64,000 nt of DNA from Australimonas brisbanensis (GTDB taxonomy: Bacteria > Chloroflexota > Dehalococcoidia > Lucifugimonadales > Australimonadaceae). The stretch lies in the NCBI GenBank assembly GCA_038147155.1, contig JAYQTA010000005.1, positions 94,955-158,954 of the forward strand, written 5' to 3'. The translations under genes and the position numbers were made by a program. This document shows, piece after piece, positions 1 to 7,918 of this stretch. The notes beneath the pieces are model-generated. The model did not search any database, was not told the DNA's origin, and was given only the letters and a program-made list of their open reading frames with translations. Numbering within the stretch: position 1 is the first letter of the stretch; the number at the start of each line of letters is the position of its first letter.

Positions 1-596
1 TGGAACCGGTCACGGGCACGGTTCAGGCGCATGGTGATGGCGCGCTCGTTGGGCGCGTCCAGCATCACCGCCATCTCCTCTGGGGTGCGGTTCAGCAGAA
101 AACGCACCCGCAGGGCGAAGGCATCGCGCGGGAATTGCTGCTCGAACTTGCTCCACAGCTCCGGCTGCGCATCGAACACCGAGACTGCCGGGACCACGGG
201 CTCTTCTGCCGCAGGGGCCGGGGGTGGCCCGAGCCGCTCGGCCTCGGCCTCCGCCTGCTGGGCGTCGGCCCACGAACGCTGGAAGGACTCCTCGGTGCTC
301 TTGGCGAACCAGGAGACGATGGACTGGCGCCCGCGCTGGGCGGGGACCGCCACCAGCAGCTGCACCAGCGCATCGGCCGCGGCGTCGTCGCGGAAACGCT
401 CCGGCACCTCGCTCACGCCCCACTCGTCGGGTTCGTCGTACACGCGCCCCGCCAGCTCCGCCGCCAGGTTGCGCGCCTCCCGCAGGTTGGCGTCGGACAG
501 GCCGAAGGCGGACGAGGCGTCCGTGAGGTCGCGGAACACCACCTGGAGGCGCTTGACCAGCTCCTCAGGGGAACTAAAGTTGGGGTTGGAAACCAT
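1..596 (-). CDS. Hypothetical protein with sigma-70 region-4-like C-terminal stretch (partial)
   Basis: An open frame reads leftward from ATG at 596 and runs off the window edge, so 198 codons are visible and the C-terminus is missing. The N-terminal half is helical and acidic and I do not recognise it. A Pro/Ala/Glu-rich linker around residues 120-138 separates it from a stretch near residues 160-198 (ending RLNRARDRF) that resembles the helix-turn-helix of sigma-70 region 4, including a PEEMA segment like the PEEIA of that family. The gene is divergent from the carboxylase at 769. Family membership is inference from a short stretch; it could equally be a conserved hypothetical with a chance HTH-like pattern. 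Confidence 0.55.
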   Translation of the reverse strand, partial: MVSNPNFSSPEELVKRLQVVFRDLTDASSAFGLSDANLREARNLAAELAGRVYDEPDEWGVSEVPERFRDDAAADALVQLLVAVPAQRGRQSIVSWFAKSTEESFQRSWADAQQAEAEAERLGPPPAPAAEEPVVPAVSVFDAQPELWSKFEQQFPRDAFALRVRFLLNRTPEEMAVMLDAPNERAITMRLNRARDRF

Positions 597-722
597 GGGT
601 GCACACCTTCACGCGAACGAGCAGATTCTACCAGAAATCCAGCACGCCAGAAGTGCTCTGGCCTCCGCCGAAAGACCGGTTTACGGCCAGCCTCGGGCGC
701 TTGGCCCGCCCGTGAGCCGGTG

Positions 723-731
723 TGCTAGCAT
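723..731 (+). promoter_or_regulatory. Extended -10 element upstream of the carboxylase
   Basis: TGCTAGCAT reads as an extended -10 (TG, one base, TAGCAT) 37 nt before the start codon at 769. The nearest -35 candidate is TTGGCC at 701-706, with a long 19-bp spacer. The same nine bases occur upstream of efp (41179-41187), which supports a promoter role. Confidence 0.4.
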
Positions 732-768
732 GGGCGCGCTCAGCGGACCGTCTGGATAAGGGCGTGTG

Positions 769-2331
769 ATGACCACCCAGAAGAAGACCACCGAGCGACT
801 GGAGGAACTCCAGCGCCGTAAGCAGGAAACCCTCTCCTCCGGCGGCACCGCACGGGTGGAGCAGCAGCATGCTAAAGGCAAGCTGACCGCGCGCGAGCGC
901 ATCGCGCTGCTGATGGACCCCGGCACCTTCGAGGAGGTGGACTCCTTCGTCACCCACCGCTCCCTCTCCTTCGGGACGGGTGACAAGAAGTTCCCCGGCG
1001 ACTCGGTGGTGACCGGCTACGGCAAGATCAACGGCCGCACCGCCTACGTCTACTCCCAGGACTTCACCGTCTTCGGCGGCTCCCTCTCCGAGGTGACCGC
1101 AGAGAAGATCTGCAAGGTCATGGACATGGCCATGCGCAACGGTGCCCCGGTGATCGGCATCGCCGACTCGGGTGGCGCGCGCATCCAGGAGGGCGTGGTC
1201 TCCCTCTCTGGTTACGGGGATATCTTCATGCGCAACACGCTGGCCTCGGGCGTGGTGCCGCAGATCTCCGCGATCCTCGGCCCCTCAGCGGGTGGGGCGG
1301 TCTACTCCCCGGCCATCACCGACTTCACCCTGATGGTGCGCGGTATCTCGCAGATGTTCATCACCGGCCCTGAGGTGGTCAAGTCCGTCACCGGCGAGAG
1401 CCTCACCCATGAGGAGCTGGGCGGGGCGGACACCCACGCCTCCCTCTCCGGCGTCTCCCACTTCACCCTCGATTCGGAGGAGGAGTGCATGGAGACAATC
1501 CGCCACCTGCTCTCCTACCTGCCGCTGAACAACCTGGACGACCCGCCCCTGGGCGACCAGGACGACGACCCCCACCGGCTGGAACCCGCCCTCCGCGATG
1601 TGGTGCCGGACGACTCCAACCGCGCCTACGACATGCTGAACGTCATCGAGCGCGTGCTGGACCACGGCGAGTTCCTCAACGTGCAGCGCGACTTCGCCCC
1701 CAACGTACTGGTGGGCTTCGGGCGCATGCACGGGCGGCCCGTGGGCATCGTGGCCCAGCAGCCGGCATACCTTGCCGGGGTCATCGACATCCACGCCTCG
1801 GTGAAGGCCGCGCGCTTCGTGCGCTTCTGCGATGCCTTCAACATCCCCATCATCACCTTCGTGGACGTGCCGGGGTACATGCCCGGCAAGGACCAGGAGC
1901 ACCGGGGCATCATCCGCCACGGCGCCAAGCTCCTCTACGCCTACGCCGAGGCCACGGTGCCGAAGATCACCGTGGTCACCCGCAAGGCCTACGGCGGGGC
2001 CTACGTGGTCATGGGCTCCAAGCACCTGCGCTCGGACATCAACCTGGCCTGGCCCACGGCAGAGATCGCCGTCATGGGACCGGACGCAGCGGTGAACATC
2101 ATCCATCGCCGGCGCCTGGCCGAGGCGGAGAAGCCCGAGGAGCTGCGCGCTGAGCTCATCGCTCAGTACCGCGAGTCCTTCGCCAACCCCTACCAGGCGG
2201 CGGAGCGCGGATTCATCGACGATGTAATCGACCCCGCCGAGACGCGGGTGAGGATCATCCGCGCGCTGGACGCGCTCCAGAACAAGCGCGATACCCTCCC
2301 GCCCAAGAAGCACGGGAACATCCCCCTCTAG
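769..2331 (+). CDS. pccB: Acyl-CoA carboxylase carboxyltransferase (beta) subunit, propionyl-CoA carboxylase type
   Basis: This 520-aa protein has the full length of biotin-dependent carboxyltransferase beta subunits, which move CO2 from carboxybiotin to an acyl-CoA (usually propionyl-CoA giving methylmalonyl-CoA). The N-terminal crotonase-like half carries the GGARIQEG motif and the PSAGGAVYSPA oxyanion loop; the C-terminal half carries VDVPGYMPGKDQE and the RKAYGGAYVVMGSK loop, all intact. ATG 769 is preferred because AAGGG lies 6-7 nt upstream; GTG at 766 in the same frame is an alternative. No biotin carboxylase or biotin carrier gene is in the window, so the alpha subunit must be elsewhere. 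Acetyl-CoA or methylmalonyl-CoA decarboxylase roles cannot be excluded by sequence alone. Confidence 0.9.
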   Translation: MTTQKKTTERLEELQRRKQETLSSGGTARVEQQHAKGKLTARERIALLMDPGTFEEVDSFVTHRSLSFGTGDKKFPGDSVVTGYGKINGRTAYVYSQDFTVFGGSLSEVTAEKICKVMDMAMRNGAPVIGIADSGGARIQEGVVSLSGYGDIFMRNTLASGVVPQISAILGPSAGGAVYSPAITDFTLMVRGISQMFITGPEVVKSVTGESLTHEELGGADTHASLSGVSHFTLDSEEECMETIRHLLSYLPLNNLDDPPLGDQDDDPHRLEPALRDVVPDDSNRAYDMLNVIERVLDHGEFLNVQRDFAPNVLVGFGRMHGRPVGIVAQQPAYLAGVIDIHASVKAARFVRFCDAFNIPIITFVDVPGYMPGKDQEHRGIIRHGAKLLYAYAEATVPKITVVTRKAYGGAYVVMGSKHLRSDINLAWPTAEIAVMGPDAAVNIIHRRRLAEAEKPEELRAELIAQYRESFANPYQAAERGFIDDVIDPAETRVRIIRALDALQNKRDTLPPKKHGNIPL

Positions 2332-2348
2332 GGACAGGAGCGGCGCTG

Positions 2349-2528
2349 GTGCGTTTCCGGGTAATCCACGAGGTGCTCTTCACCGTTGAGGTCGAGGCGG
2401 CCTCCGAGTCCGAGGCCGCCGATATCGCGGAGGCGCAGGACTACGCCGACTGGCCCCGCTCCACGGTGGTGCGTGAGCAGGTGGTGCCCCTCTTGGAGGA
2501 GCCCCGCAACCCCTCGCCCAGCATCTAG
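2349..2528 (+). CDS. Small hypothetical protein following the carboxylase (59 aa)
   Basis: A GTG-started frame of 59 codons begins 17 nt after the carboxylase stop and has AGGAG 8 nt upstream (2336-2340). The protein starts VRFRVIHEVLFTVEVEA, then an acidic Glu/Ser/Ala-rich helix. GC-rich third positions match its neighbours. I do not recognise the family. Its position right behind the carboxyltransferase recalls the small epsilon subunits of actinobacterial acyl-CoA carboxylases, but the sequence does not resemble those as I remember them, so function is unassigned. Confidence 0.6.
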   Translation: MRFRVIHEVLFTVEVEAASESEAADIAEAQDYADWPRSTVVREQVVPLLEEPRNPSPSI

Positions 2529-2535
2529 GCACGAG

Positions 2536-2564
2536 TTGCCGGGCCCCTGTCCCCCACCTATAAT
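2536..2564 (+). promoter_or_regulatory. Sigma-A-type promoter with perfect -10
   Basis: TTGCCG at 2536-2541 and a consensus TATAAT at 2559-2564 are separated by 17 bp. It lies just after the 59-aa gene and points at the gene starting at 2748, giving a leader of roughly 175 nt. Confidence 0.75.
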
Positions 2565-2570
2565 GCCCGC

Positions 2571-2747
2571 GCCGCGCACGCGTGGGTGTCCCTCACGTGA
2601 TGCACCCCCTGGCACCTGCTGGCGCCTGCGCCAGGAGGGGAGCGGCCCAAGCCCCGCGACACGGCGGCAGAACCACCAGGCGGCCCGATGGACGGGCCCC
2701 GGCTCCACGGTGCAACGCACCGGAGCCCATGGAGAGGGAAACAGCAC
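2571..2747 (+). promoter_or_regulatory. Long structured 5' leader of the 2748 gene
   Basis: About 175 nt separate the promoter from the start codon. The leader holds a short hairpin (CTGGCG-CCTG-CGCCAG, about 2628-2643) and further GC-rich self-complementary stretches, then a GAGAGGG ribosome site. I did not match it to a riboswitch class I know; no cobalamin, TPP or SAM box was recognised. Confidence 0.3.
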
Positions 2748-4118
2748 ATGCTCGATCTGATGAAAGTCGCACGAACGGAGGCCGACGGGGGTGACCTGCT
2801 CGGCTTGTTCTCCAGCCTCTACCAGCCCACGGACGTGCGGCCGGTGGGCTACCCCGACGCCATCGTCTGGCAGGGCGGCAACTTCGAGGGGAACATGAAC
2901 CCCATCGCCCACTCCCTCACCGACGCCTTCGCCCTGCTGGGCACGGTGATGGCGGTGGACGTGCTGGGCCTGCCCTTCTACGCGGTGCCCATGTGGTCTC
3001 AGCTGCGGCACGACCGCAAGCTGGAGCCCCTGAGCTGGTTCGGCAACATGCCGGTGACCTCCATCAAGTGGTCCACTGCCGGTGACGCCTACGTCAACGA
3101 CGGCAAGGGCGGCAAGGTGGTGGTGATGGGCAAGTCCGGCAACGCGCCGCTGCGCACGCAGGCCGGCGTGTACTGCAACGTGCGCCCCTACGGCGTGACC
3201 ACGGTGGTGCGCTGCATGCCGTGCCTGCCCTACTCGCAGAACCAGAAGGCGTTCACGGTGGACGCCCAGAGCGGCATCGTCCACTCGGAGATGAACACCC
3301 CCGGCGTGCAGATGGCCTACTCCTGCCGCCTGTTCTTAAAGATGGTCCACGAGACCACCAAGTTCGGCCGCGTGGCCATGAAGCCCACCCAGGCGCAGGA
3401 GGACGGCATCAACGCCGGCTTGCTCTCCTGGCTGCTCAAGGACACCCAGTTCACCATCGGCCGCAAGTACGCGGTGGACGCCTACGACGAGCACAAGGCG
3501 AATATCGACAAGATCATCGCCCTGCTCCCCGCCGACTTCAAGGACGGCATGGACCAGTGGAGCGGGCAGATCGAGCAGCACATCTCCGACACCAACTACG
3601 GTCTGCTGGTGTGGGACCTGATCGAGAAGCGGGACAACATCGTCTTGGCCACGGACCTGGACGGCGACCGTCTCACCGACCTGCTGGCCGACATCTCCGA
3701 CCCGCTGCGCCGCTTCGGCCAGATGGTCATCGACCACGTGGGCGCCACGGCCAAGATGGACACCTCGATGTGGAACGCCATGGGCTACACCACGGGCAAC
3801 GGTCGCGACATGACCTCGGTAATGTACCGCATGTCCGGCCCCCCGATCCACGAGCAGACCCTCGGCTCGGCCGACGCCATGCTGCTGCGGCTCCTGGACG
3901 GTGACGAGTCCTGGGCGGCACCAAGAGCCCCTACGACCTCGCGCATCCACTTCGTGCTGATCCGCGACGCGTACCTGGACGCCAACCCCGGCAACGCGCA
4001 GCTGAAGAAGTGGCTGGACGACGCGCTGGCCACCTGACAAGGTCTACCCGGCAAGCGCCCGGGCTTCCTGGAGGGCTACAAGGCCCTCAAGGACGCCATC
4101 AAGCCCTGGGGCGCCTAG
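2748..4118 (+). CDS. Unrecognised ~450-aa protein, frameshifted near its C-terminus
   Basis: Translation from ATG 2748 (GAGAGGG 8-14 nt upstream) gives MLDLMKVARTEADGGDL and continues for about 390 residues without a signal peptide or membrane segment. I do not recognise a family. Visible features are a GNMNPIAHSLTDAF stretch, a VRCMPC Cys-x2-Cys motif near residue 162, and a DLDGDRLTDLLADISD segment. The frame ends early at 4037, but the other frames resume coding sense: GGTKSPYDL just after 3912, and GFLEGYKALKDAIKPWGA ending at TAG 4116-4118. At least two, probably four, one-base indels between 3912 and 4060 would explain this, so the true gene likely ends at 4118. It has its own strong promoter and precedes mdh. 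Confidence 0.65.
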
Positions 4119-4203
4119 TCCAGGACACTTCGGCATACACACGAGCAAGCGGGAGGGCCGCATCAACGGGCGCGGTCCCACCGGACAAGGAGCAGCACAG
4201 CAG

Positions 4204-5132
4204 ATGCGTAAGAAGGTAACGGTCGTCGGAGCAGGCAACGTCGGCGCCACCACGGCGCAGCGGCTCTTCGAGCGCGGCTACATGGACGTGGTGCTGGTGG
4301 ACGTGGTGGAGGACATGCCCCAGGGCAAGGCCCTGGACATCGCCGAGTCGGGCCCGGTGCTGGGGGTGGACGCGTCCATCATCGGCTCCAACGGCTACGA
4401 AGCCTCGGCGGACTCCGACCTGGTGGTCATCACCGCGGGCATCGCCCGCAAGCCCGGCATGAGCCGGGATGACCTGCTGCTGACCAACATGAAGATCATG
4501 GGCTCGGTGGTGGAACAGGTTGCCAAGTTCTCCCCCAACGCCACGCTGGTGGTGGTCTCCAACCCGCTGGACGCCATGGTGCAGCACGCCTACAAGGTCT
4601 CCGGCTTCCCCAAGAACCGCGTGGTGGGCATGGCCGGCGTGCTGGACACGGCCCGCTTCCGCACGTTCCTCGCGCAGGAGTTGAACGTGTCCGTCAAGGA
4701 CGTGCAGGCCTACGTGCTGGGCGGCCACGGCGACCAGATGGTGCCCCTCACCCACCACACCACCATCGGTGGCGTGTCCATCGCCGAGTTGCTGTCCACC
4801 GAGGCGCTGGAGCGCATCATCAAGCGCACCCAGGGCGGCGGCGGCGAAATCGTGGCGCTGCTCAAGACCGGTTCCGCCTTCTACGCCCCCTCCGCCGCCG
4901 TGGCGGAGATGGTGGACGCGATCCTGTTGGACCAGAAGCGCCAGCTCCCGTGCGCTGCCCTCCTGGAGGGCGAGTACGGCATCAAGGGCCTGTACATGGG
5001 CGTCCCCGTGATCCTGGGCGCCGGTGGCGTGGAGAAAGTCATCGAACTCAAGCTCACCAAGGACGAGCAGGCGCTGATGAAACAAGCGCCGACGGCGTCC
5101 AGGAGCTCATCGACGTGATGGCCAAGGCCTAG
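4204..5132 (+). CDS. mdh: Malate dehydrogenase, LDH-like type (single frameshift near C-terminus)
   Basis: Interconverts malate and oxaloacetate with NAD. The Rossmann motif VVGAGNVGATTAQ starts at residue 7, with Asp33 in VLVDVVED selecting NAD. The mobile-loop ARKPGMSRDDL carries the substrate arginines expected for malate rather than lactate, and the catalytic His sits in GGHGDQMVPL. The open frame ends at 5118 with a foreign tail; the conserved ending ADGVQELIDVMAKA is read one frame over and stops at 5130-5132. Adding one C in the GCGCC at about 5088-5092 restores a normal ~309-aa protein. An AAGGAG lies 11 nt before the start. The indel is more likely a sequence error than decay, because the rest is intact. 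Confidence 0.92.
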
Positions 5133-5160
5133 GGCCGCCATCCGCACCAAGTTCCACTGG

Positions 5161-5192
5161 GAAGGGCCGCCCATCGGGCGGTCTCTTCCGTT
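5161..5192 (+). terminator. Possible terminator hairpin after mdh
   Basis: The stem CCGCCC-ATC-GGGCGG is flanked by partly complementary GGAAG and CTTCC. There is no long T run, so it may be an imperfect intrinsic terminator. Confidence 0.4.
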
Positions 5193-5224
5193 ATCCTGCA
5201 CCGAAACTCTCCTGCGAGGACGCC

Positions 5225-5835
5225 GTGAGCTCCGACCGCATCATCCATCTGAACCTGTTGACCCCGACGAGCCCCTGGCGCTCACCGACGTGGTCATCGC
5301 CCTGTACCTGGAAGACCTGCCGATCCACGGCGAGGACCTCCACGAGGACGACGAGGACCACGAGGGCATGACCATGAAGGGCATGGGCACAACGGCCATG
5401 GCCAGGCCCATGCCCACGAGCACGAGGACGATGAGGACGAGGCGGAGCCCTCTCTCTGAACTGGGCCCGCTGTCCGAGGCGGTGGTGGGCGCCTTCGCGT
5501 GGCTCCGCCATGGGGCTGGAGTATCCGGAGCGCGTCGCCACCCTGTTGGAGCAGACTCACCCGGCCAGGTGGACGCAATCGTCGAGGAGTGCCGGGCGCC
5601 CTCACTGAGCTGGTGCAGGGCACGGTGACCAGCGGTGAGGCGCTGAGGCTGAGGACTTCGTGGAGGACCTGCTGGAGACGCTGGCGGAGGAGGAGCACGC
5701 AGAGGCTGACGACGCGCAGAACGCCCTCTCCATGGCCTTCGAGTACGGACTCATCCTGGCGCATGTGCACCGCAACGCCGCCATCTCCGTCCGCAACGCC
5801 TTCAACCGTGAGCAGCCGCCGCATCGGAAGCGACA
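5225..5835 (+). pseudogene. Acidic, His-rich hypothetical gene broken by multiple frame changes
   Basis: Coding sense can be followed across all three frames from GTG 5225. Pieces include DEPLALTDVVIALYLEDLPI, an Asp/Glu/His-rich tract (HEDDEDHEG, HAHEHEDDEDEAE), EYPERVATLLEQ, QVDAIVEEC, LTELVQGTVTSG and EDFVEDLLETLAEEEHAEAD leading to a helical C-terminal part. At least five frame changes are needed to join them into one ~200-aa protein. I do not recognise the family; the acidic His-rich linker suggests metal binding, which is inference. Because mdh and the 2748 gene upstream are also indel-broken, and a homopolymer tract follows, sequence error is a better explanation than a true pseudogene. 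Confidence 0.5.
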
Positions 5836-5960
5836 CGGGGGGGGCCGCCGCCCGGGGGGGAAGAGGGGGAGCCCCCCCCGGGGCGCGGCCCCCCCCCCCC
5901 CCGCCACCCCCCCCCCCCGCGCCGGCCCCGGGCGCGCGCCGGCGCCCCCTCCGTTCGTCC
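5836..5960. other. G/C homopolymer low-complexity tract, probable assembly artefact
   Basis: The tract is built from runs of 6-14 identical G or C bases (for example C runs at about 5889-5902 and 5908-5919) with few other bases. Nothing like it occurs elsewhere in the window. It ends just before the stop codon of the CCG-domain gene at 5975. I see no gene in it. Confidence 0.7.
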
Positions 5961-5974
5961 GTGAAGAGTGCGTG

Positions 5975-6862
5975 CTAGACGCGCACGCTCGCCTTGGCCT
6001 CCACGCCCCTGGTGGAGACCACGTGCTGGTTCATGCCCAGCTCCTTGGGCGAGAGGCCCATGGCCAGGCCCACCAGCTGCGGCAGGTGGAGCACCGGCAT
6101 GCCGATCTTGGCGCCACGCTGGGCCTGGGCCTTGGGCTGCTGCCCGTCCAGGTTCAGGTGGCACAGGGGACACGGGGTCACCATGCAGTCGGCCCCGTGC
6201 TCCTTGGCGGAGGTGGTGTGGTTGCCCACCATGGTCATGGAGTTGCGCTCGTTGATGAGCATGATGGGGAACCCGCAGCACTTGGTGCGGCCGGGGAAGT
6301 TGACCGGCTCGGCGGAGCACGTCTCGATGATGCGCTCCAGGTAGTTCTCCCGGCCCGGGTTGTCGCCGAAGCCCAGGGCATCGGACGGGCGCAGGATGTA
6401 GCAGCCGTAGAAGGGAGCCACCTTCAGGTCAGCCAGCGGGTTGCGCACCAGCCCCTTGAGGGTCTCCAGCCCGACCTCTTCGACGATGACCCACGCCAGG
6501 TGCTTGATGATGACCCGGCCGGTGTACTCGAGGCCCTCGTGCTTGAGTTCCTCGTTCACCTCGGCCAGGTAGTCCGGGTCGTCCAGCAGGCGCTTGTTGG
6601 CCTGGGCCATGACGCCCTGGCAGGTGGAGCAGATGTTGAGGATGGTGGTGAGGCCCATGCGCTCGGCCAGGGCGAAGGTGCGGGCGTTGAGCACGTCGCC
6701 CAGCTTCTGCCCCTTCTCCTGGAGCACGCCCGCGCCGGTGCAGGCCGCGCCGACGATCTCCTCAAGCTCGATGCCCAGCTTGCCCGCGATGGCCATGGTG
6801 GAGGTGTAGAGCTCCGGGGTGCCACCACGCGAGACGCAGCCGGGGTAGAAGGCGTATTTCAT
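5975..6862 (-). CDS. CCG-domain (HdrB/SdhE-like) subunit of succinate dehydrogenase/fumarate reductase
   Basis: A 295-aa protein with two cysteine-rich CCG repeats, the family that includes heterodisulfide reductase HdrB and the SdhE subunit of archaeal and epsilonproteobacterial non-classical succinate dehydrogenases. Repeat 2 is complete: Cys154, Cys195-Cys196, Cys231 and Cys234, expected to bind a [4Fe-4S] centre. Repeat 1 has Cys9, Cys78 and Cys81, but its middle motif is CTG (Cys41) instead of CCG, so one ligand is missing. Such subunits stand in for the haem membrane anchor and pass electrons to quinone. It is the last gene of a three-gene operon behind SdhA and SdhB (38-nt gap). No hydrophobic anchor is visible. 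Confidence 0.85.
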   Translation of the reverse strand: MKYAFYPGCVSRGGTPELYTSTMAIAGKLGIELEEIVGAACTGAGVLQEKGQKLGDVLNARTFALAERMGLTTILNICSTCQGVMAQANKRLLDDPDYLAEVNEELKHEGLEYTGRVIIKHLAWVIVEEVGLETLKGLVRNPLADLKVAPFYGCYILRPSDALGFGDNPGRENYLERIIETCSAEPVNFPGRTKCCGFPIMLINERNSMTMVGNHTTSAKEHGADCMVTPCPLCHLNLDGQQPKAQAQRGAKIGMPVLHLPQLVGLAMGLSPKELGMNQHVVSTRGVEAKASVRV

Positions 6863-6900
6863 CGAATCGACCCTCCCAGGGGTGTGCGTACTGATAGGGG

Positions 6901-7872
6901 CTAGAACTTGCGGGCCTGCTTGCCCTCGAGCCGCTTGAAGATGCGACCGATGGCGTCAGCGCCCTTGTGCTTGTGGTGCAGGATGCCGGGCAGCGGCATC
7001 TTGCCGCGGCGCAGCACCCGGATGCCCAGCGGGATCTCGGCGATGAGCTTGGGCAGGTTGAACTTGCCCCACGATTCCACCGCCAGCATCGTCTCGTCCA
7101 GCCAGCCCGCGCGGGCGACGGACTTGGCGAAGGAGTTGACGTGACGCGCACCGGGGGTGTTGGTCATCCCCTGGTCCATGACACCCTCGCGCAGCTCCAT
7201 GATGCGCTCCATGGGGGCCACACCCTTGGGGCAGACCTCCACGCACATGTTGCAGCGGGTACAGTCCCACACCCCGCCCGACTCGTTCAGGTTCGACAGG
7301 CGAGTGGCCTGGGCACCGTCGCGCGGGTCGGCCACGAAGCGGTAGGACTTGGCCAGGGCCGCGGGGCCCAAGAAGTTCTTGTCCACCTCGAGGCTGGTGC
7401 AGTCGGACACGCATGCCCCGCACATGATGCAGCCCATCGGCGTGAGCAGGTTGAGCATCGCCTCGTTGGGGGCGATGTACTCCTCCTCCGGCTCCGGGCC
7501 GTTCGGGAGCAGGAAGGGCTCCACGGCCCGCACCTTGCCCCAGAACAGCTGCAGGTCAACCACCAGGTCCTTCACGACCCGCTGATTGCCCATGGGTTCG
7601 ATGGTGACCGTGTCTCCCTCCTCGGCGACGGAGGTGAGGCGCGTCTTGCATGCCAGGCGCGCACGGTCGTTGACGCGCATGGCGCAGGAGCCGCAGATGG
7701 ACGCGCGGCAGGAGCACCGCAGTGCCAGCGACGGGTCCACGTCCTCGCGCACCCTGATCAGACTGTCGAGCACGGTGAAGTGCTCAGGCACGTCCACCTC
7801 GTACTCCTGGTACGTGTTCGCCGAGGCTTCCACCTCGGTGCTGAACCGCTTGACCCGCAGCTTGGCTCGCAT
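6901..7872 (-). CDS. sdhB: Succinate dehydrogenase/fumarate reductase iron-sulfur subunit, type-E-like
   Basis: At 323 aa it is about 80 residues longer than classical SdhB. The N-terminal ferredoxin domain has Cys55, Cys60, Cys63 and Cys75 for [2Fe-2S], plus an extra Cys53. The C-terminal domain has CIMCGACVSDC (Cys148, 151, 154, 158) and CTRCNMCVEVCPKG (Cys204, 207, 210, 214). Classical enzymes have a non-cysteine residue at the Cys207 position, giving [3Fe-4S]; a cysteine there is known from non-classical enzymes that may hold a second [4Fe-4S]. The C-terminal extension after residue 240 is basic and may dock the CCG subunit. It lies between sdhA (46-nt gap) and the CCG gene. Confidence 0.92.
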   Translation of the reverse strand: MRAKLRVKRFSTEVEASANTYQEYEVDVPEHFTVLDSLIRVREDVDPSLALRCSCRASICGSCAMRVNDRARLACKTRLTSVAEEGDTVTIEPMGNQRVVKDLVVDLQLFWGKVRAVEPFLLPNGPEPEEEYIAPNEAMLNLLTPMGCIMCGACVSDCTSLEVDKNFLGPAALAKSYRFVADPRDGAQATRLSNLNESGGVWDCTRCNMCVEVCPKGVAPMERIMELREGVMDQGMTNTPGARHVNSFAKSVARAGWLDETMLAVESWGKFNLPKLIAEIPLGIRVLRRGKMPLPGILHHKHKGADAIGRIFKRLEGKQARKF

Positions 7873-7918
7873 CGTCCTCTCCCGTACCGGTTGCCGCCCG
7901 TGGGCGGCGTGATGGGGG

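Noticed and set aside
2571..2747. Cobalamin, TPP or SAM riboswitch in the 2748 leader
   Set aside because: None of the conserved boxes of those classes could be found; only generic GC-rich hairpins are seen.
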